Assembly (NCBI RefSeq): GCF_001612805.1
Contig: NZ_BDBD01000018.1
Location: forward strand, 434,001-498,000
From: Nocardia coubleae NBRC 108252
GTDB taxonomy: Bacteria; Actinomycetota; Actinomycetes; Mycobacteriales; Mycobacteriaceae
DNA: 64,000 nucleotides
Direction: 5' to 3'
The notes under the pieces are model-generated. The model worked only from the letters and a program-made list of their open reading frames with translations, did no database searches and was not told the DNA's origin. A program made the position numbers and the translations under genes. Within the stretch, counting starts at the first letter, position 1, and each line of letters begins with the position of its first letter. This document shows, one piece after another, positions 1 to 9,249 of this stretch.

Positions 1-789
1 CATTGCTTGATTGAGCACCAGTTGCTCTAAGCATATGCCGGCGTTCTCCGCAATTTTCGCCACCGCGTCTAGATCAAGACTGCGCGTGTTTACGGATTGG
101 GCCAGGGTGGTTGCAGTGGTTTCGAAAGAATCTGCCGCGCTGCCCGTCCAATCGGACCTCAACCATCGGGTGCCGCCCGCGATATTTTCGGAGGTCACGA
201 AATCATTGATTCCGAGCATTGCGATTCGCTTGCCAATAACTTCTATCGATTCCCAATCCGCTTCCAAGGGGACGAGGAATTCGCTGATGGGCCTGATTCC
301 CATTGCGATACTCAACGACTCTTCATATGGTGACAGTTGTGCGATCGCTGCTGTGACCACCTGTCTTATTTTTTTCGGGTCATCGGCGACATCCTGCAGG
401 CTCGGCAACTGCAGCCCGCCATATCGTGTGTGCCCTCGGTCAAGAGCTCCCGCTGCAGTGTCTTCATTGAACGCCGACGATGAGAGTGCTCCGAGCGCGC
501 CGGCATTAGAGTCATCCGTCGAGCGGTAGGCCTTCGCTGTTGTCGACAAATCGGAGCCGAGTTGATCGATCGCTACTCGATCCGAGTTGTGGGCAGTCAT
601 ATAGGTGCTTCGAAAGCTTTCTACAGCTGTAGCCACTGTCGCCATGAGGCCGACCGAGTTCGGGGGAGGTTCAATGGCAGCGTGAAAGCGGGAGGCGTTG
701 GAAGATGAATTCGCGGCTGTCTCGCCGAGGTCTATAGAAAACCCATTCAGCTTGCTAGTTTCAACCGATAGCTCAGCCGGTTCTGTCAC
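1..789 (-). CDS. EspC/WXG-like type VII secretion-associated protein (C-terminus outside window)
   Basis: An open frame of 263 codons runs off the left edge on the minus strand, so the C-terminus is missing. The start is GTG at 789, six bases after a clear AGGAGG. An in-frame ATG about 90 bases upstream is possible but falls in pseudogene remains. Residues 1-100 look like an EspC/ESAT-6-like helical domain (LSVETSKLNGFSIDLGETA start, long Ala/Ser-rich helices). Residues 178-263 form a second WXG100-like helical hairpin with W214-T-G216 at the turn. Two ESX-like domains in tandem are typical of type VII-exported effectors, whose activity sits in the unseen C-terminus. Base composition is clearly less GC-rich than the core genes here, suggesting transfer. 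Function is not assignable. Confidence 0.6.
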   Translation of the reverse strand, partial: MTEPAELSVETSKLNGFSIDLGETAANSSSNASRFHAAIEPPPNSVGLMATVATAVESFRSTYMTAHNSDRVAIDQLGSDLSTTAKAYRSTDDSNAGALGALSSSAFNEDTAAGALDRGHTRYGGLQLPSLQDVADDPKKIRQVVTAAIAQLSPYEESLSIAMGIRPISEFLVPLEADWESIEVIGKRIAMLGINDFVTSENIAGGTRWLRSDWTGSAADSFETTATTLAQSVNTRSLDLDAVAKIAENAGICLEQLVLNQAM

Positions 790-794
790 GAATT

Positions 795-1189
795 GCCTCC
801 TGTTTGTGGAGTCTGCCAGGGTGGCCAACGTTGTTCGACCATCGATAGCCTCTTCTCGGCGTGGAAGTTCTTCTCCCATAACCTATCCAGGGTGAGATTG
901 GTAAGAGTCCCATCGTCATGGTGTAACCGTCAGACATACGTATCGACAACCGCGTCATTCGATCTCGCCACAAGAAGTGTTGTCATCCATGTTCCCCTTG
1001 CGCGGCCCAGGGCGTAATCGACGACAACCATCCGGGCGGAATGTTGCACGGATCAATTCCTGTCGGCACGGCCGCGGCGAAACCACCCGCCGAACCCGAT
1101 GGACTGGCCGGCCAACGGATCCCCGACGTCCCACACCTGGCCAGCACCGAAATGCCAGCTAGCACAACAGCACTCGATAGCGTTCGCAT
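795..1189 (-). pseudogene. Degraded DUF3558-type lipoprotein gene
   Basis: Read leftward from the ATG at 1189, fragments in different frames line up with the DUF3558 lipoprotein family of Nocardia: a lipoprotein signal (MRTLSSAVVLAGISVLARC), then PTGIDPCNIP, GNMDDNTSCGEIE, RGCRYV, SDGYTMTMG, LTNLTLDRLWEKNF and IDGRTTLATLADS. Joining them needs several frame changes and a TGA where the family usually has Trp after GEIE. The lipobox is also off (LARC instead of LAGC). No frame is intact, so this is a dead gene. DUF3558 genes commonly sit upstream of EspC-like genes, which matches the neighbour starting at 789. The family assignment rests on remembered motifs. Confidence 0.6.
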
Positions 1190-1419
1190 ACCCACCCCAC
1201 GGCCCTGCCAGCCTAGACTGCCGCCCACGCTATCATCGCTTCTCGGCCATCGTAAGGCTGTGCGCAATCCTCGCCAAAGGCCCACCGTGGCGTCACCGTG
1301 CGTTTGAACAACTCAGAGGTTGTTCGAAGACGGGACGACCATTCCCCTTCCTCTGTTCTTCTCGGAGATGTTCGACCGGAGTTGAACTTGCCGCGCGCAT
1401 CGACTTCGACGGGATGGTC

Positions 1420-1856
1420 CTGGTCGGGAAGTTTCATCGTCGGAGGATCTGCGGGTCTCAGGTCTTGCCCGATGTCCTGCCGATGGTCGTACACAGCACC
1501 CATACGGGCTTGCGGTGGACGGCGCCTACCCAGCTCGATGGCTTGATGGAGCTGAACGACTCCGCGCGTGATGTGATGTCTCGCTATCTGCCGTGGTTCG
1601 AGTTCTGCTCGACGATGTGGCTCCGCTCGACCTCGCGGCATTGCGGGCGCGGCCGTCGATGACTACAGCGGAACGACTGGAAGCGCGTGGACGTGCCGCA
1701 GGTCGCGCTGAGATGCTGGCCGAGGTGATGACTGCCAAGTTCGGTCCGTTGCCGAGCGCTGTGCACGAACGGGTTCAAGCTGTTGATGCCGACGAGCTCC
1801 AAGGGTAGGTCGGGCGGGTGTTCACCGCCGGATCGTTGGCGGAGATTTTCTCCTAG
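1420..1856 (+). pseudogene. Decayed Rpn/PD-(D/E)XK transposase-nuclease gene, 3' part
   Basis: Residues VLPDVLPMVVHSTHTGLRW followed by SARDVMSRYLPWF match the middle of actinobacterial Rpn-family (recombination-promoting nuclease/putative transposase) proteins. The reading then moves to another frame near 1593 (RVLLDDVAPLDLAALRAR, GRAEMLAEVMTAKFGPLP). A TAG at 1806-1808 stands where the family has Trp; past it VGRVFTAGSLAEIFS continues to a second TAG at 1854-1856. The N-terminal nuclease core is missing. One frameshift, one nonsense change and the absent 5' half make it non-functional. An intact relative lies at 59634-60503. The 5' border is approximate. Between about 1190 and 1420 I see nothing else. 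Confidence 0.65.
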
Positions 1857-1873
1857 GCGAAAGGAACCAATGG

Positions 1874-1911
1874 CAAAGGCCGCCTTCATCGAAAGATGAA
1901 GGCGGCCTTTG
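1874..1911. terminator. Perfect 17-bp hairpin, bidirectional terminator
   Basis: The arms 1874-1890 and 1895-1911 are perfectly complementary and separated by a GAAA tetraloop, with A-rich and T-rich ends. It lies directly after the sdhB stop on the minus strand and after the Rpn remnant on the plus strand. It most likely ends the sdhCDAB transcript. Confidence 0.85.
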
Positions 1912-1928
1912 TAGGGACCGGGGGAGGG

Positions 1929-2699
1929 TCAGCGGGCGAAGAGGAGGGCTCGCTTGACTTCCTGGATGGCCTTGGTGACCTCGATGCCGCGGGGGCACGC
2001 GTCGGTGCAGTTGAAGGTGGTGCGGCAGCGCCACACGCCTTCGACGTCGTTGAGGATGTCGAGGCGCTCGCGGGCGCCCTCGTCACGGCTGTCGAAGATG
2101 AAGCGGTGGGCGTTCACGATCGCGGCCGGGCCGAAGTAGCTGCCGTCGCTCCAGTACACGGGGCAGGAGGTGGTGCAGCAGGCGCACAGGATGCACTTGG
2201 TGGTGTCGTCGAAGCGGGCGCGGTCGTGCTGGGACTGGATGCGCTCGCGGGTGGGCTCGTTACCCGAGGTGATCAGGTACGGCTTCACGGCACGGAACGC
2301 GTCGAAGAACGGTTCCATGTCGACGACGAGGTCCTTCTCGACCGGCAGGCCGCGGATCGGCTCGACGGTCATGGTGAGGGTCTTGTCGCCCTTGGGCAGC
2401 ATGTCCTTCATCAGGACCTTGCAGGCCAGCCGGTTCACGCCGTTGATCCGCATCGCGTCCGAACCGCACACACCGTGGGCGCAGGAACGCCGGAAGGTGA
2501 GGGTGCCGTCCAGGTAGGACTTGATGTAGATCAGCACGTTGAGGAAGCGGTCGGTCGGCAGGACCGGCACCTGGAACGAATCCCAGTACGCGCCCTTGTC
2601 GTTCTCGGTGCTGAACCGGGCCACCTTCACGGTGACCATGACCGAGCCCTCGGGGACGGGCGCGGGCTTCTGCGTGGTCGGTTCTGCTACAGCAGTCAT
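1929..2699 (-). CDS. sdhB: Succinate dehydrogenase iron-sulfur subunit SdhB
   Basis: This 256-residue subunit carries electrons from the flavoprotein to quinone through three Fe-S clusters on the cytoplasmic face of the membrane. The N-terminal [2Fe-2S] ferredoxin domain has C73-AHGV-C78 and C93. The C-terminal domain has C169-IL-C172-AC-C175-TTS-C179-P for [4Fe-4S] and C225/C231/C235-P for [3Fe-4S]. The start ATG (2697-2699) overlaps the sdhA stop by one base, so the two are translationally coupled. It is the last gene of sdhCDAB and is followed by a strong hairpin terminator. Length is normal for the family. Confidence 0.96.
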   Translation of the reverse strand: MTAVAEPTTQKPAPVPEGSVMVTVKVARFSTENDKGAYWDSFQVPVLPTDRFLNVLIYIKSYLDGTLTFRRSCAHGVCGSDAMRINGVNRLACKVLMKDMLPKGDKTLTMTVEPIRGLPVEKDLVVDMEPFFDAFRAVKPYLITSGNEPTRERIQSQHDRARFDDTTKCILCACCTTSCPVYWSDGSYFGPAAIVNAHRFIFDSRDEGARERLDILNDVEGVWRCRTTFNCTDACPRGIEVTKAIQEVKRALLFAR

Positions 2700-4468
2700 C
2701 AGTACTTACGCTCCATCGGCTCGTAGCGGGTCTGCACCACCGGCTTGAAGTCGAGGCGGATCTCGGAGATGAGCTCCGGGCCCTCCTTGTACGCCATGGT
2801 GTGCCGCATGAAGTTCACGTCGTCGCGGTCCGGGTAGTCCTCGCGGGCGTGCCCACCACGCGATTCCTTGCGGTTGAGCGCGCCGACGACGGTGACCTCG
2901 GCCAGCTCGAGCAGGAAGCCCAGCTCGACGGCCTCGAGCAGGTCGCTGTTGTAGCGCTTGCCCTTGTCCTGCACCGTGATCCGGGTGTAGCGCTCCTTGA
3001 GCGCGTGGATATCGGTGAGGGCCTGCTTGAGGGTGTCCTCGGTGCGGAACACGGCGGCGTTCATGTCCATCGTGTACTGCAGTTCGGTGCGGATGTCGGC
3101 CACGCGCTCGTTGCCGTGGTCGGACAGGATCAGCGCCAGCCAGTCCTGCACCATCTGCGCCGGGTTCTCCGGCATCTCGACGAACTCGGTGCGCTGGGCG
3201 TACTCGGCGGCCGCGATGCCGGCGCGACGACCGAACACGTTGATGTCGAGCAGCGAGTTGGTGCCGAGACGGTTCGCGCCGTGCACCGACACGCAGGCGC
3301 ACTCACCGGCGGCGTAGAGGCCGGGGACCACGTCGGTGTTGTTGCGCAGCACCTCGCCACGGATGCGGGTGGGGATACCGCCCATCACGTAGTGGCAGGT
3401 CGGCATGACCGGCACGAGCTCCTTGACCGGGTCCACACCCAGGTAGGTGCGGGCGAACTCGGTGATGTCGGGCAGCTTCTCCTCGAGCACGTCCTCGCCG
3501 AGGTGGGTCACGTCGATGTAGACGTAATCCTTGTTCGGCCCGGCGCCACGGCCTTCGAGCACCTCGAGCACCATCGAACGGGCCACGATGTCACGCGGCG
3601 CGAGGTCCTTGATGGTGGGGGCGTAGCGCTCCATGAAGCGTTCACCGGAGGCGTTGCGCAGGATGCCACCCTCACCACGGACAGCCTCGGAGATGAGGAT
3701 GCCCAGGCCCGCGAGGCCTGTCGGGTGGAACTGGTGGAATTCCATGTCCTCGAGCGGCAGGCCCTTGCGGAAGACGATCGCCATACCGTCACCGGTCAGC
3801 GTGTGCGCGTTCGAGGTGGTCTTGTACATGCGGCCCGAGCCGCCGGTGGCGAACACGATCGACTTCGCGTGGAAGACGTGGATCTCGCCGGTGGCCAGCT
3901 CGTAGGCGACGACGCCGGTGGCGACGGGGCCACGGTCGGACTCGGTCATCACCAGGTCGAGCACGTAGAACTCGTTGAAGAACTCGACGTCGTGCTTGAC
4001 GCAGTTCTGGTACAGCGTCTGCAGGATCATGTGACCGGTGCGGTCGGCGGCATAACACGCGCGACGCACGGGCGCCTTGCCGTGGTCACGGGTGTGGCCA
4101 CCGAAACGACGCTGGTCGATCTTGCCCTCGGGCGTGCGGTTGAACGGCAGGCCCATCTTCTCCAGGTCCATGACCGCGTCGATGGCCTCCTTGGCCATGA
4201 TCTCCGCGGCGTCCTGGTCGACCAGGTAGTCACCACCCTTGACGGTGTCGAAGGTGTGCCATTCCCAGTTGTCTTCTTCGACGTTGGCCAGCGCGGCGCA
4301 CATGCCGCCCTGAGCCGCACCGGTGTGGCTGCGCGTCGGGTAGAGCTTGGTCAGGACCGCGGTGCGAGCCCGGGGACCGGCCTCGATCGCCGCGCGCATG
4401 CCCGCGCCACCGGCGCCGACGATGACCACGTCGTAGCGATGTTCCTGAATCGGACGGGATTCACTCAT
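2699..4468 (-). CDS. sdhA: Succinate dehydrogenase flavoprotein subunit SdhA
   Basis: Catalytic subunit that oxidises succinate to fumarate. The 589 residues include the FAD-binding GAGGAG at 18-23 and RSHTGAAQGG at 47-55, in which H48 is the residue that normally carries covalent FAD. The HQFHPTGL and active-site Arg regions (RGEGGILRN) are recognisable, and the C-terminal domain ends YEPMERKY, typical of actinobacterial SdhA. It lies between sdhD and sdhB in a four-gene operon, 16 bases after sdhD. Nothing is missing. Confidence 0.97.
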   Translation of the reverse strand: MSESRPIQEHRYDVVIVGAGGAGMRAAIEAGPRARTAVLTKLYPTRSHTGAAQGGMCAALANVEEDNWEWHTFDTVKGGDYLVDQDAAEIMAKEAIDAVMDLEKMGLPFNRTPEGKIDQRRFGGHTRDHGKAPVRRACYAADRTGHMILQTLYQNCVKHDVEFFNEFYVLDLVMTESDRGPVATGVVAYELATGEIHVFHAKSIVFATGGSGRMYKTTSNAHTLTGDGMAIVFRKGLPLEDMEFHQFHPTGLAGLGILISEAVRGEGGILRNASGERFMERYAPTIKDLAPRDIVARSMVLEVLEGRGAGPNKDYVYIDVTHLGEDVLEEKLPDITEFARTYLGVDPVKELVPVMPTCHYVMGGIPTRIRGEVLRNNTDVVPGLYAAGECACVSVHGANRLGTNSLLDINVFGRRAGIAAAEYAQRTEFVEMPENPAQMVQDWLALILSDHGNERVADIRTELQYTMDMNAAVFRTEDTLKQALTDIHALKERYTRITVQDKGKRYNSDLLEAVELGFLLELAEVTVVGALNRKESRGGHAREDYPDRDDVNFMRHTMAYKEGPELISEIRLDFKPVVQTRYEPMERKY

Positions 4469-4484
4469 GCGAGGTGGCCTGTTC

Positions 4485-4919
4485 CTAACCGGTGATGTTG
4501 GGGTCGAAGGTGAAGATGACGTAGGTGCCCACGCTCATCACCAGGATCATCGAGACCACGAGGATGGTCTTGAGCCAGAACCGGGTGGAGTCCTTGCGGG
4601 AGTAGTCATCGATGACGGTGCGCAGACCGTTGCCGCCGTGCAGCTGAGCCAGCCACAGCATGGACAGGTCCCAGAACTGCCAGAACGGGCTGGACCAGCG
4701 ACCGGCCACGAACGCGAAGTTCAGCCGGTTCACGCCGCCGTCGATCATCAGCATGATGAACATGTGGCCGATGACCAGCACGATCAGGAACAGGCCCGAG
4801 ATGCGCATGAACAGCCATGCGTACTTCTCGAAGTTGCTGTTGGCCTTGCCGCGCGGTGCGCGGGGCGCGTCGAGGCTGGCGGGGCGGTCGTAGGACTTGC
4901 CGAGGACAGGTGCGGTCAT
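4485..4919 (-). CDS. sdhD: Succinate dehydrogenase membrane anchor SdhD
   Basis: A 144-residue membrane anchor with three hydrophobic segments (about 40-62, 78-98 and 115-138). The first contains ISGLFLIVLVIGHMF, whose His is a likely haem ligand. The start MTAPVLGK at 4919 was chosen because it begins two bases after the sdhC stop; a longer frame upstream only overlaps sdhC. With SdhC it anchors SdhAB and forms the quinone site. Anchor subunits diverge strongly, so identity rests on position and topology as much as on sequence. Confidence 0.9.
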   Translation of the reverse strand: MTAPVLGKSYDRPASLDAPRAPRGKANSNFEKYAWLFMRISGLFLIVLVIGHMFIMLMIDGGVNRLNFAFVAGRWSSPFWQFWDLSMLWLAQLHGGNGLRTVIDDYSRKDSTRFWLKTILVVSMILVMSVGTYVIFTFDPNITG

Positions 4920-4921
4920 GA

Positions 4922-5326
4922 TCAGTGCTCCGTCAGCAGGTAGAAGAACTGGCGGCCGACGCCGGCGGCGGAGACCAGGACCCAGATGGTCAGCACGACC
5001 CACAGCATCTGCTTCTGGAAGCGCGGACCCTGCGACCAGAAGTCGACGAGGATGACGCGGACGCCGTTGAGCGCGTGGAACAGGACGCAGACGACGAGGC
5101 CCATCTCCATGAGCGCGACCAGCGGGTTCTTGTAGAGCTCGATGGCTTCGTCATAGGTGTTCGGGTTCACCCGAACCAGTGCCGTGTCCAGCACGTGCAC
5201 GAAGAGGAAGAAGAAGATCGTGACACCGGTGATCCGGTGCAGCGCCCAGGACCACATGCCGGGGTCGCCGCGGTACAGCGTCTTCCGCTTCGGCTGGGCC
5301 GGAGCCGGAGCTTCTATCGTGGTCAT
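4922..5326 (-). CDS. sdhC: Succinate dehydrogenase cytochrome b subunit SdhC
   Basis: First gene of the sdhCDAB operon, 134 residues. The family signature RGDPGMWSWALHRITGV is followed by the first membrane helix with a His (FLFVHVLDTAL), then two more helices; HALNGVRVILVD is also typical. ATG at 5326 is chosen; GGAGG lies eleven bases upstream, and a TTG six codons earlier is an alternative. The operon promoter must lie in the 5327-5615 gap shared with the divergent cdd gene. Confidence 0.93.
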   Translation of the reverse strand: MTTIEAPAPAQPKRKTLYRGDPGMWSWALHRITGVTIFFFLFVHVLDTALVRVNPNTYDEAIELYKNPLVALMEMGLVVCVLFHALNGVRVILVDFWSQGPRFQKQMLWVVLTIWVLVSAAGVGRQFFYLLTEH

Positions 5327-5615
5327 AGAGTGCGGTGCCTCCAACGTCGTTGATGGACCCGGTCACAGATCCGACGCCGGCTGCGTGGAGAGGCAAATGC
5401 CCAGGTGGCTGCGCTGTATTCTCGAGCGCTGGCCCGCCGCCGGGAACCTGAACCGATCTTCGGCTGACTCTAATCCTCTCTGTTTCGCGGAACTAATTCG
5501 GCGTGCCGTGCGTTGTGCACGAATCGGCCGAGTTAGGTTTACCTTTCTCGATGCCGAATACTGGTGTCCGAGCCCCCGCGCGGACATGTTCGGCGGTATC
5601 GGCTGGAGGTTCGCG
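5327..5615. promoter_or_regulatory. Divergent sdhC/cdd control region
   Basis: This 289-base gap lies between the starts of sdhC (minus) and cdd (plus) and holds no convincing gene. It should carry promoters in both directions. It is less GC-rich than the flanks, with ACTCTAATCC near 5470 and TTAGGTTTACCTTT at 5533-5546. The latter resembles half of an iron-box, but the full 19-base match is poor. No clear -35/-10 pair was identified. Confidence 0.4.
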
Positions 5616-6017
5616 ATGTCCGAAATCGACTGGAATACCTTGCGCGACATGGCAATTCGCGTAATGGGTAGCGCGTATGCCCCGTACTCGGGTTTCCCGG
5701 TCGGTGCTGCGGCTCTCACGACGGACGGTCGAATTGTGAGCGGTTGCAATGTGGAAAATGTCTCATATGGACTAACCCTGTGTGCCGAATGTGTACTCGT
5801 CGGTAACTTATTCGGGTCGGGTGGGGGCCGCCTTCTGGCGGTATCGGTGAGCGATTCCCGTGGCGAAATCCTGATGCCGTGTGGGCGGTGTAGGCAGCTG
5901 CTGTTCGAGCACGGCGGGGGCGAGCTGCTCGTGGACCATGCCGAGGGGCCCAAGGCGCTGAGCGAGCTGTTGCCGTACGCGTTCGGGCCCGATGATCTGG
6001 CGGCCGGGCAGCGATGA
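5616..6017 (+). CDS. cdd: Cytidine deaminase
   Basis: Zinc-dependent deaminase converting cytidine/deoxycytidine to uridine/deoxyuridine for salvage. At 133 residues it has the normal length of the tetrameric class. Zinc ligands and catalytic Glu are clear: C56-A-E58 and P-C89-G-R-C92-RQ. The substrate motif GCNVENVSYGLTLCAE is complete. Start ATG at 5616 has GGAGG at 5604-5608. It precedes deoA in the same direction with a gap of about 125 bases, and the pair repeats the cdd-deoA order of mycobacteria. Confidence 0.95.
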   Translation: MSEIDWNTLRDMAIRVMGSAYAPYSGFPVGAAALTTDGRIVSGCNVENVSYGLTLCAECVLVGNLFGSGGGRLLAVSVSDSRGEILMPCGRCRQLLFEHGGGELLVDHAEGPKALSELLPYAFGPDDLAAGQR

Positions 6018-6143
6018 TCGCACGGGGCGGCCAGTGACCGACCCCGAACGAGGGTGATCGGATCCTGCTCCGAGTCGACGGAGGTCCGGGGCTCGCTCGG
6101 CGCGAGGAGTGCCGCGGCCGATATTGCGTGCCAGACTGGCCGC

Positions 6144-7430
<1,287 letters not shown>

Positions 7431-7471
7431 GGTAATAGTCGTGGCCGGTGGCCACGATCGGGAGGTTCGTT

Positions 7472-7954
7472 GTGTCGGTGGTCGGGGCGGGAGAGGGCCA
7501 CAACGGGAGGCGGACGGCGGCGGTCGCGCGGGCGCTTGCCTTCATCTCGGCGCTGATCGCGTTCGCGATCGCCGGGCTGATGATCTTCGACGCCGTCAGG
7601 GTGGTGAACGAGCCGATCGAACCGGATCAGGTGGACTTCCGGCTTGTCACGGGCGTGATGCTGGTGATCATGGCCGCGATCGTCGCTCCGCTCGGCGTGC
7701 TGAACCTGATCGGCGCCCGCCTGCTCGGCCGCCGAAAGCCGCGCGGACGGACGTCGGTACTCACCGGGTCGTTGCTGGGCGCCGTGGTGGCATTCATGGT
7801 CGGCGCCGACGCTCCGGTGGTGGTTTGGGTGTCGGTGATCGTGCTGTTCATTGTCACGGCGGTTGCGGCTGCGCTACCTGGGACCAAACGCTGGGTCCGA
7901 GGCGCGCCATCGCCGAGTGAGTCGGGGGAGTTGGTGCTCGGGGGGGTCGGCTGA
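7472..7954 (+). CDS. Small membrane protein of unknown function
   Basis: A 160-residue integral membrane protein. The GTG start at 7472 follows GGGAGG by six bases. Hydrophobic helices are at about 20-45, 62-87, 102-120 and 124-142, linked by an Arg-rich loop (GRRKPRGRTS), giving four likely spans. The C-terminal tail is hydrophilic (SPSESGEL). It lies 41 bases after deoA in the same direction and may be co-transcribed. I do not recognise a family. Confidence 0.7.
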   Translation: MSVVGAGEGHNGRRTAAVARALAFISALIAFAIAGLMIFDAVRVVNEPIEPDQVDFRLVTGVMLVIMAAIVAPLGVLNLIGARLLGRRKPRGRTSVLTGSLLGAVVAFMVGADAPVVVWVSVIVLFIVTAVAAALPGTKRWVRGAPSPSESGELVLGGVG

Positions 7955-8096
7955 GCGGCTTTACCTGCCAACTGATCTCGCGGGAACATGGGTAACTCGC
8001 CGGGTACGGGCTCACTCGGCCACCGACATCGTCTGGCCGCCGATGCAAGTCCCCCGCACCTGAGTCCGGCCTGAAGACGCGGAGAGGCGGAACGGC

Positions 8097-8102
8097 TAAC
8101 GT
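8097..8102 (+). promoter_or_regulatory. -10 element for leaderless add
   Basis: TAACGT lies six bases before the add ATG (8109). This is the TANNNT-N6-ATG spacing of leaderless actinobacterial transcripts. No Shine-Dalgarno sequence is visible. Confidence 0.5.
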
Positions 8103-8108
8103 TTGGAT

Positions 8109-9206
8109 ATGACTGGACCGGCGCCCCTCGACCTTGCTTCGATCCGACGTGCACCCAAAGCCCTGCTGCATGACCACCTCGATGGTGGTCTGCGGCCGGA
8201 GACGGTGCTAGAACTCGCCGCCGAGTGCGGCTACGACCAACTACCCGCGCAGGATGCCGAGAGTTTGGGGGCGTGGTTTCGGGACGCCGCCGACAGCGGG
8301 TCGCTCGAGCTGTACCTCGAGACGTTCGCCCATACCGTCGCGGTGATGCAGACGCCGGAGGGTTTGCGGCGGGTGGCTCGGGAATGTGCCATCGATCTGG
8401 CCGCCGACGGGGTGGTCTACGCCGAGGTGCGGTTCGCGCCCGAGCAGCATCTGGAGAAGGGGCTCACGCTCGACGAGGTGGTCGAGCACACCCTTGCCGG
8501 GTTCCGGGAGGGGGAGGCGATCGCGGCGGAGCAGGGCAACATCATCCGGGTGACATGCCTGCTCACCGCCATGCGGCATGCCGCGCGTTCCCGGGAGATC
8601 GCGGAGCTCACGGTGCGCTTCCGCGACAGCGGGGTCGGCGGGTTCGACATCGCGGGGGCCGAGGCCGGTTTCCCGCCCACCCGGCACCTGGACGCCTTCG
8701 AATATCTGCGAGTCAACCACGCGCACTTCACTATTCACGCGGGGGAGGCGTTCGGGTTGCCGTCGATCCACGAGGCGCTCGCCTTCTGCGGGTGCGACCG
8801 TCTCGGGCACGGCGTGCGCATCACCGACGACATCAGCGTGCCGGGCGCCATCGAGGACGCCCAGCTCGGGATCGTCGCCAACTACGTGCGTGACATGCGG
8901 GTTCCGCTGGAACTGTGCCCGTCGTCGAACGTGCAGACCGGTGCGGTGCCCTCGCTCGACAAGCACCCCTTCGACCTGCTGGCCCGGCTGCGGTTCCGGG
9001 TCACCGTCAACACCGACAACCGGCTGATGAGCGACACCACCATGAGCCAGGAGATGCTCAAACTGGTGGAAACCTTCGGCTACGGCTGGAGCGACCTGGA
9101 ACGCTTCACCATCAACGCCATGAAGTCGGCGTTCATCCCGTTCCCCGATCGCCTGAAGATCATCGACGAGATCATCAAACCGCGCTACGCGGTCCTGGTC
9201 GGCTGA
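8109..9206 (+). CDS. add: Adenosine deaminase
   Basis: Zinc hydrolase turning adenosine/deoxyadenosine into inosine/deoxyinosine, which the deoD product then cleaves. The 365 residues have all signature sites: H21-D-H23-LDGG, H210-AGE with catalytic Glu, the HG of GHGVRI at 234-235, and NTDNR at 301-305 with the metal-binding Asp. The ATG at 8109 is preceded by a leaderless-type -10 element; a TTG two codons upstream is less likely. A strong hairpin terminator follows the stop. Confidence 0.95.
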   Translation: MTGPAPLDLASIRRAPKALLHDHLDGGLRPETVLELAAECGYDQLPAQDAESLGAWFRDAADSGSLELYLETFAHTVAVMQTPEGLRRVARECAIDLAADGVVYAEVRFAPEQHLEKGLTLDEVVEHTLAGFREGEAIAAEQGNIIRVTCLLTAMRHAARSREIAELTVRFRDSGVGGFDIAGAEAGFPPTRHLDAFEYLRVNHAHFTIHAGEAFGLPSIHEALAFCGCDRLGHGVRITDDISVPGAIEDAQLGIVANYVRDMRVPLELCPSSNVQTGAVPSLDKHPFDLLARLRFRVTVNTDNRLMSDTTMSQEMLKLVETFGYGWSDLERFTINAMKSAFIPFPDRLKIIDEIIKPRYAVLVG

Positions 9207-9210
9207 CGAA

Positions 9211-9241
9211 GAAGGGTGGCACCTCCTCGGTGCCACCCTTC
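9211..9241. terminator. 13-bp hairpin terminator between add and the convergent gene
   Basis: The arms 9211-9223 and 9229-9241 pair perfectly around a 5-base loop. It lies between the stop of add (plus) and the stop at 9250 of the minus-strand gene, so it can serve both. Confidence 0.8.
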
Positions 9242-9249
9242 TCGTCTTG

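Noticed and set aside
1041-1662. Overlapping plus-strand open frames of 82-187 residues
   Set aside because: No consistent protein features; only the Rpn-like part after about 1420 matches a family, and the minus strand holds the DUF3558 remnant.
2801-4495. Long plus-strand open frame opposite sdhA
   Set aside because: Antisense of a fully conserved SdhA; Val/His/Leu/Asp-rich translation without motifs.
5533-5546. IdeR/DtxR-like iron box in the sdhC/cdd gap
   Set aside because: Only the first half fits TTAGGTTAGGCTAACCTAA; about 11 of 19 bases agree, below what I would accept.
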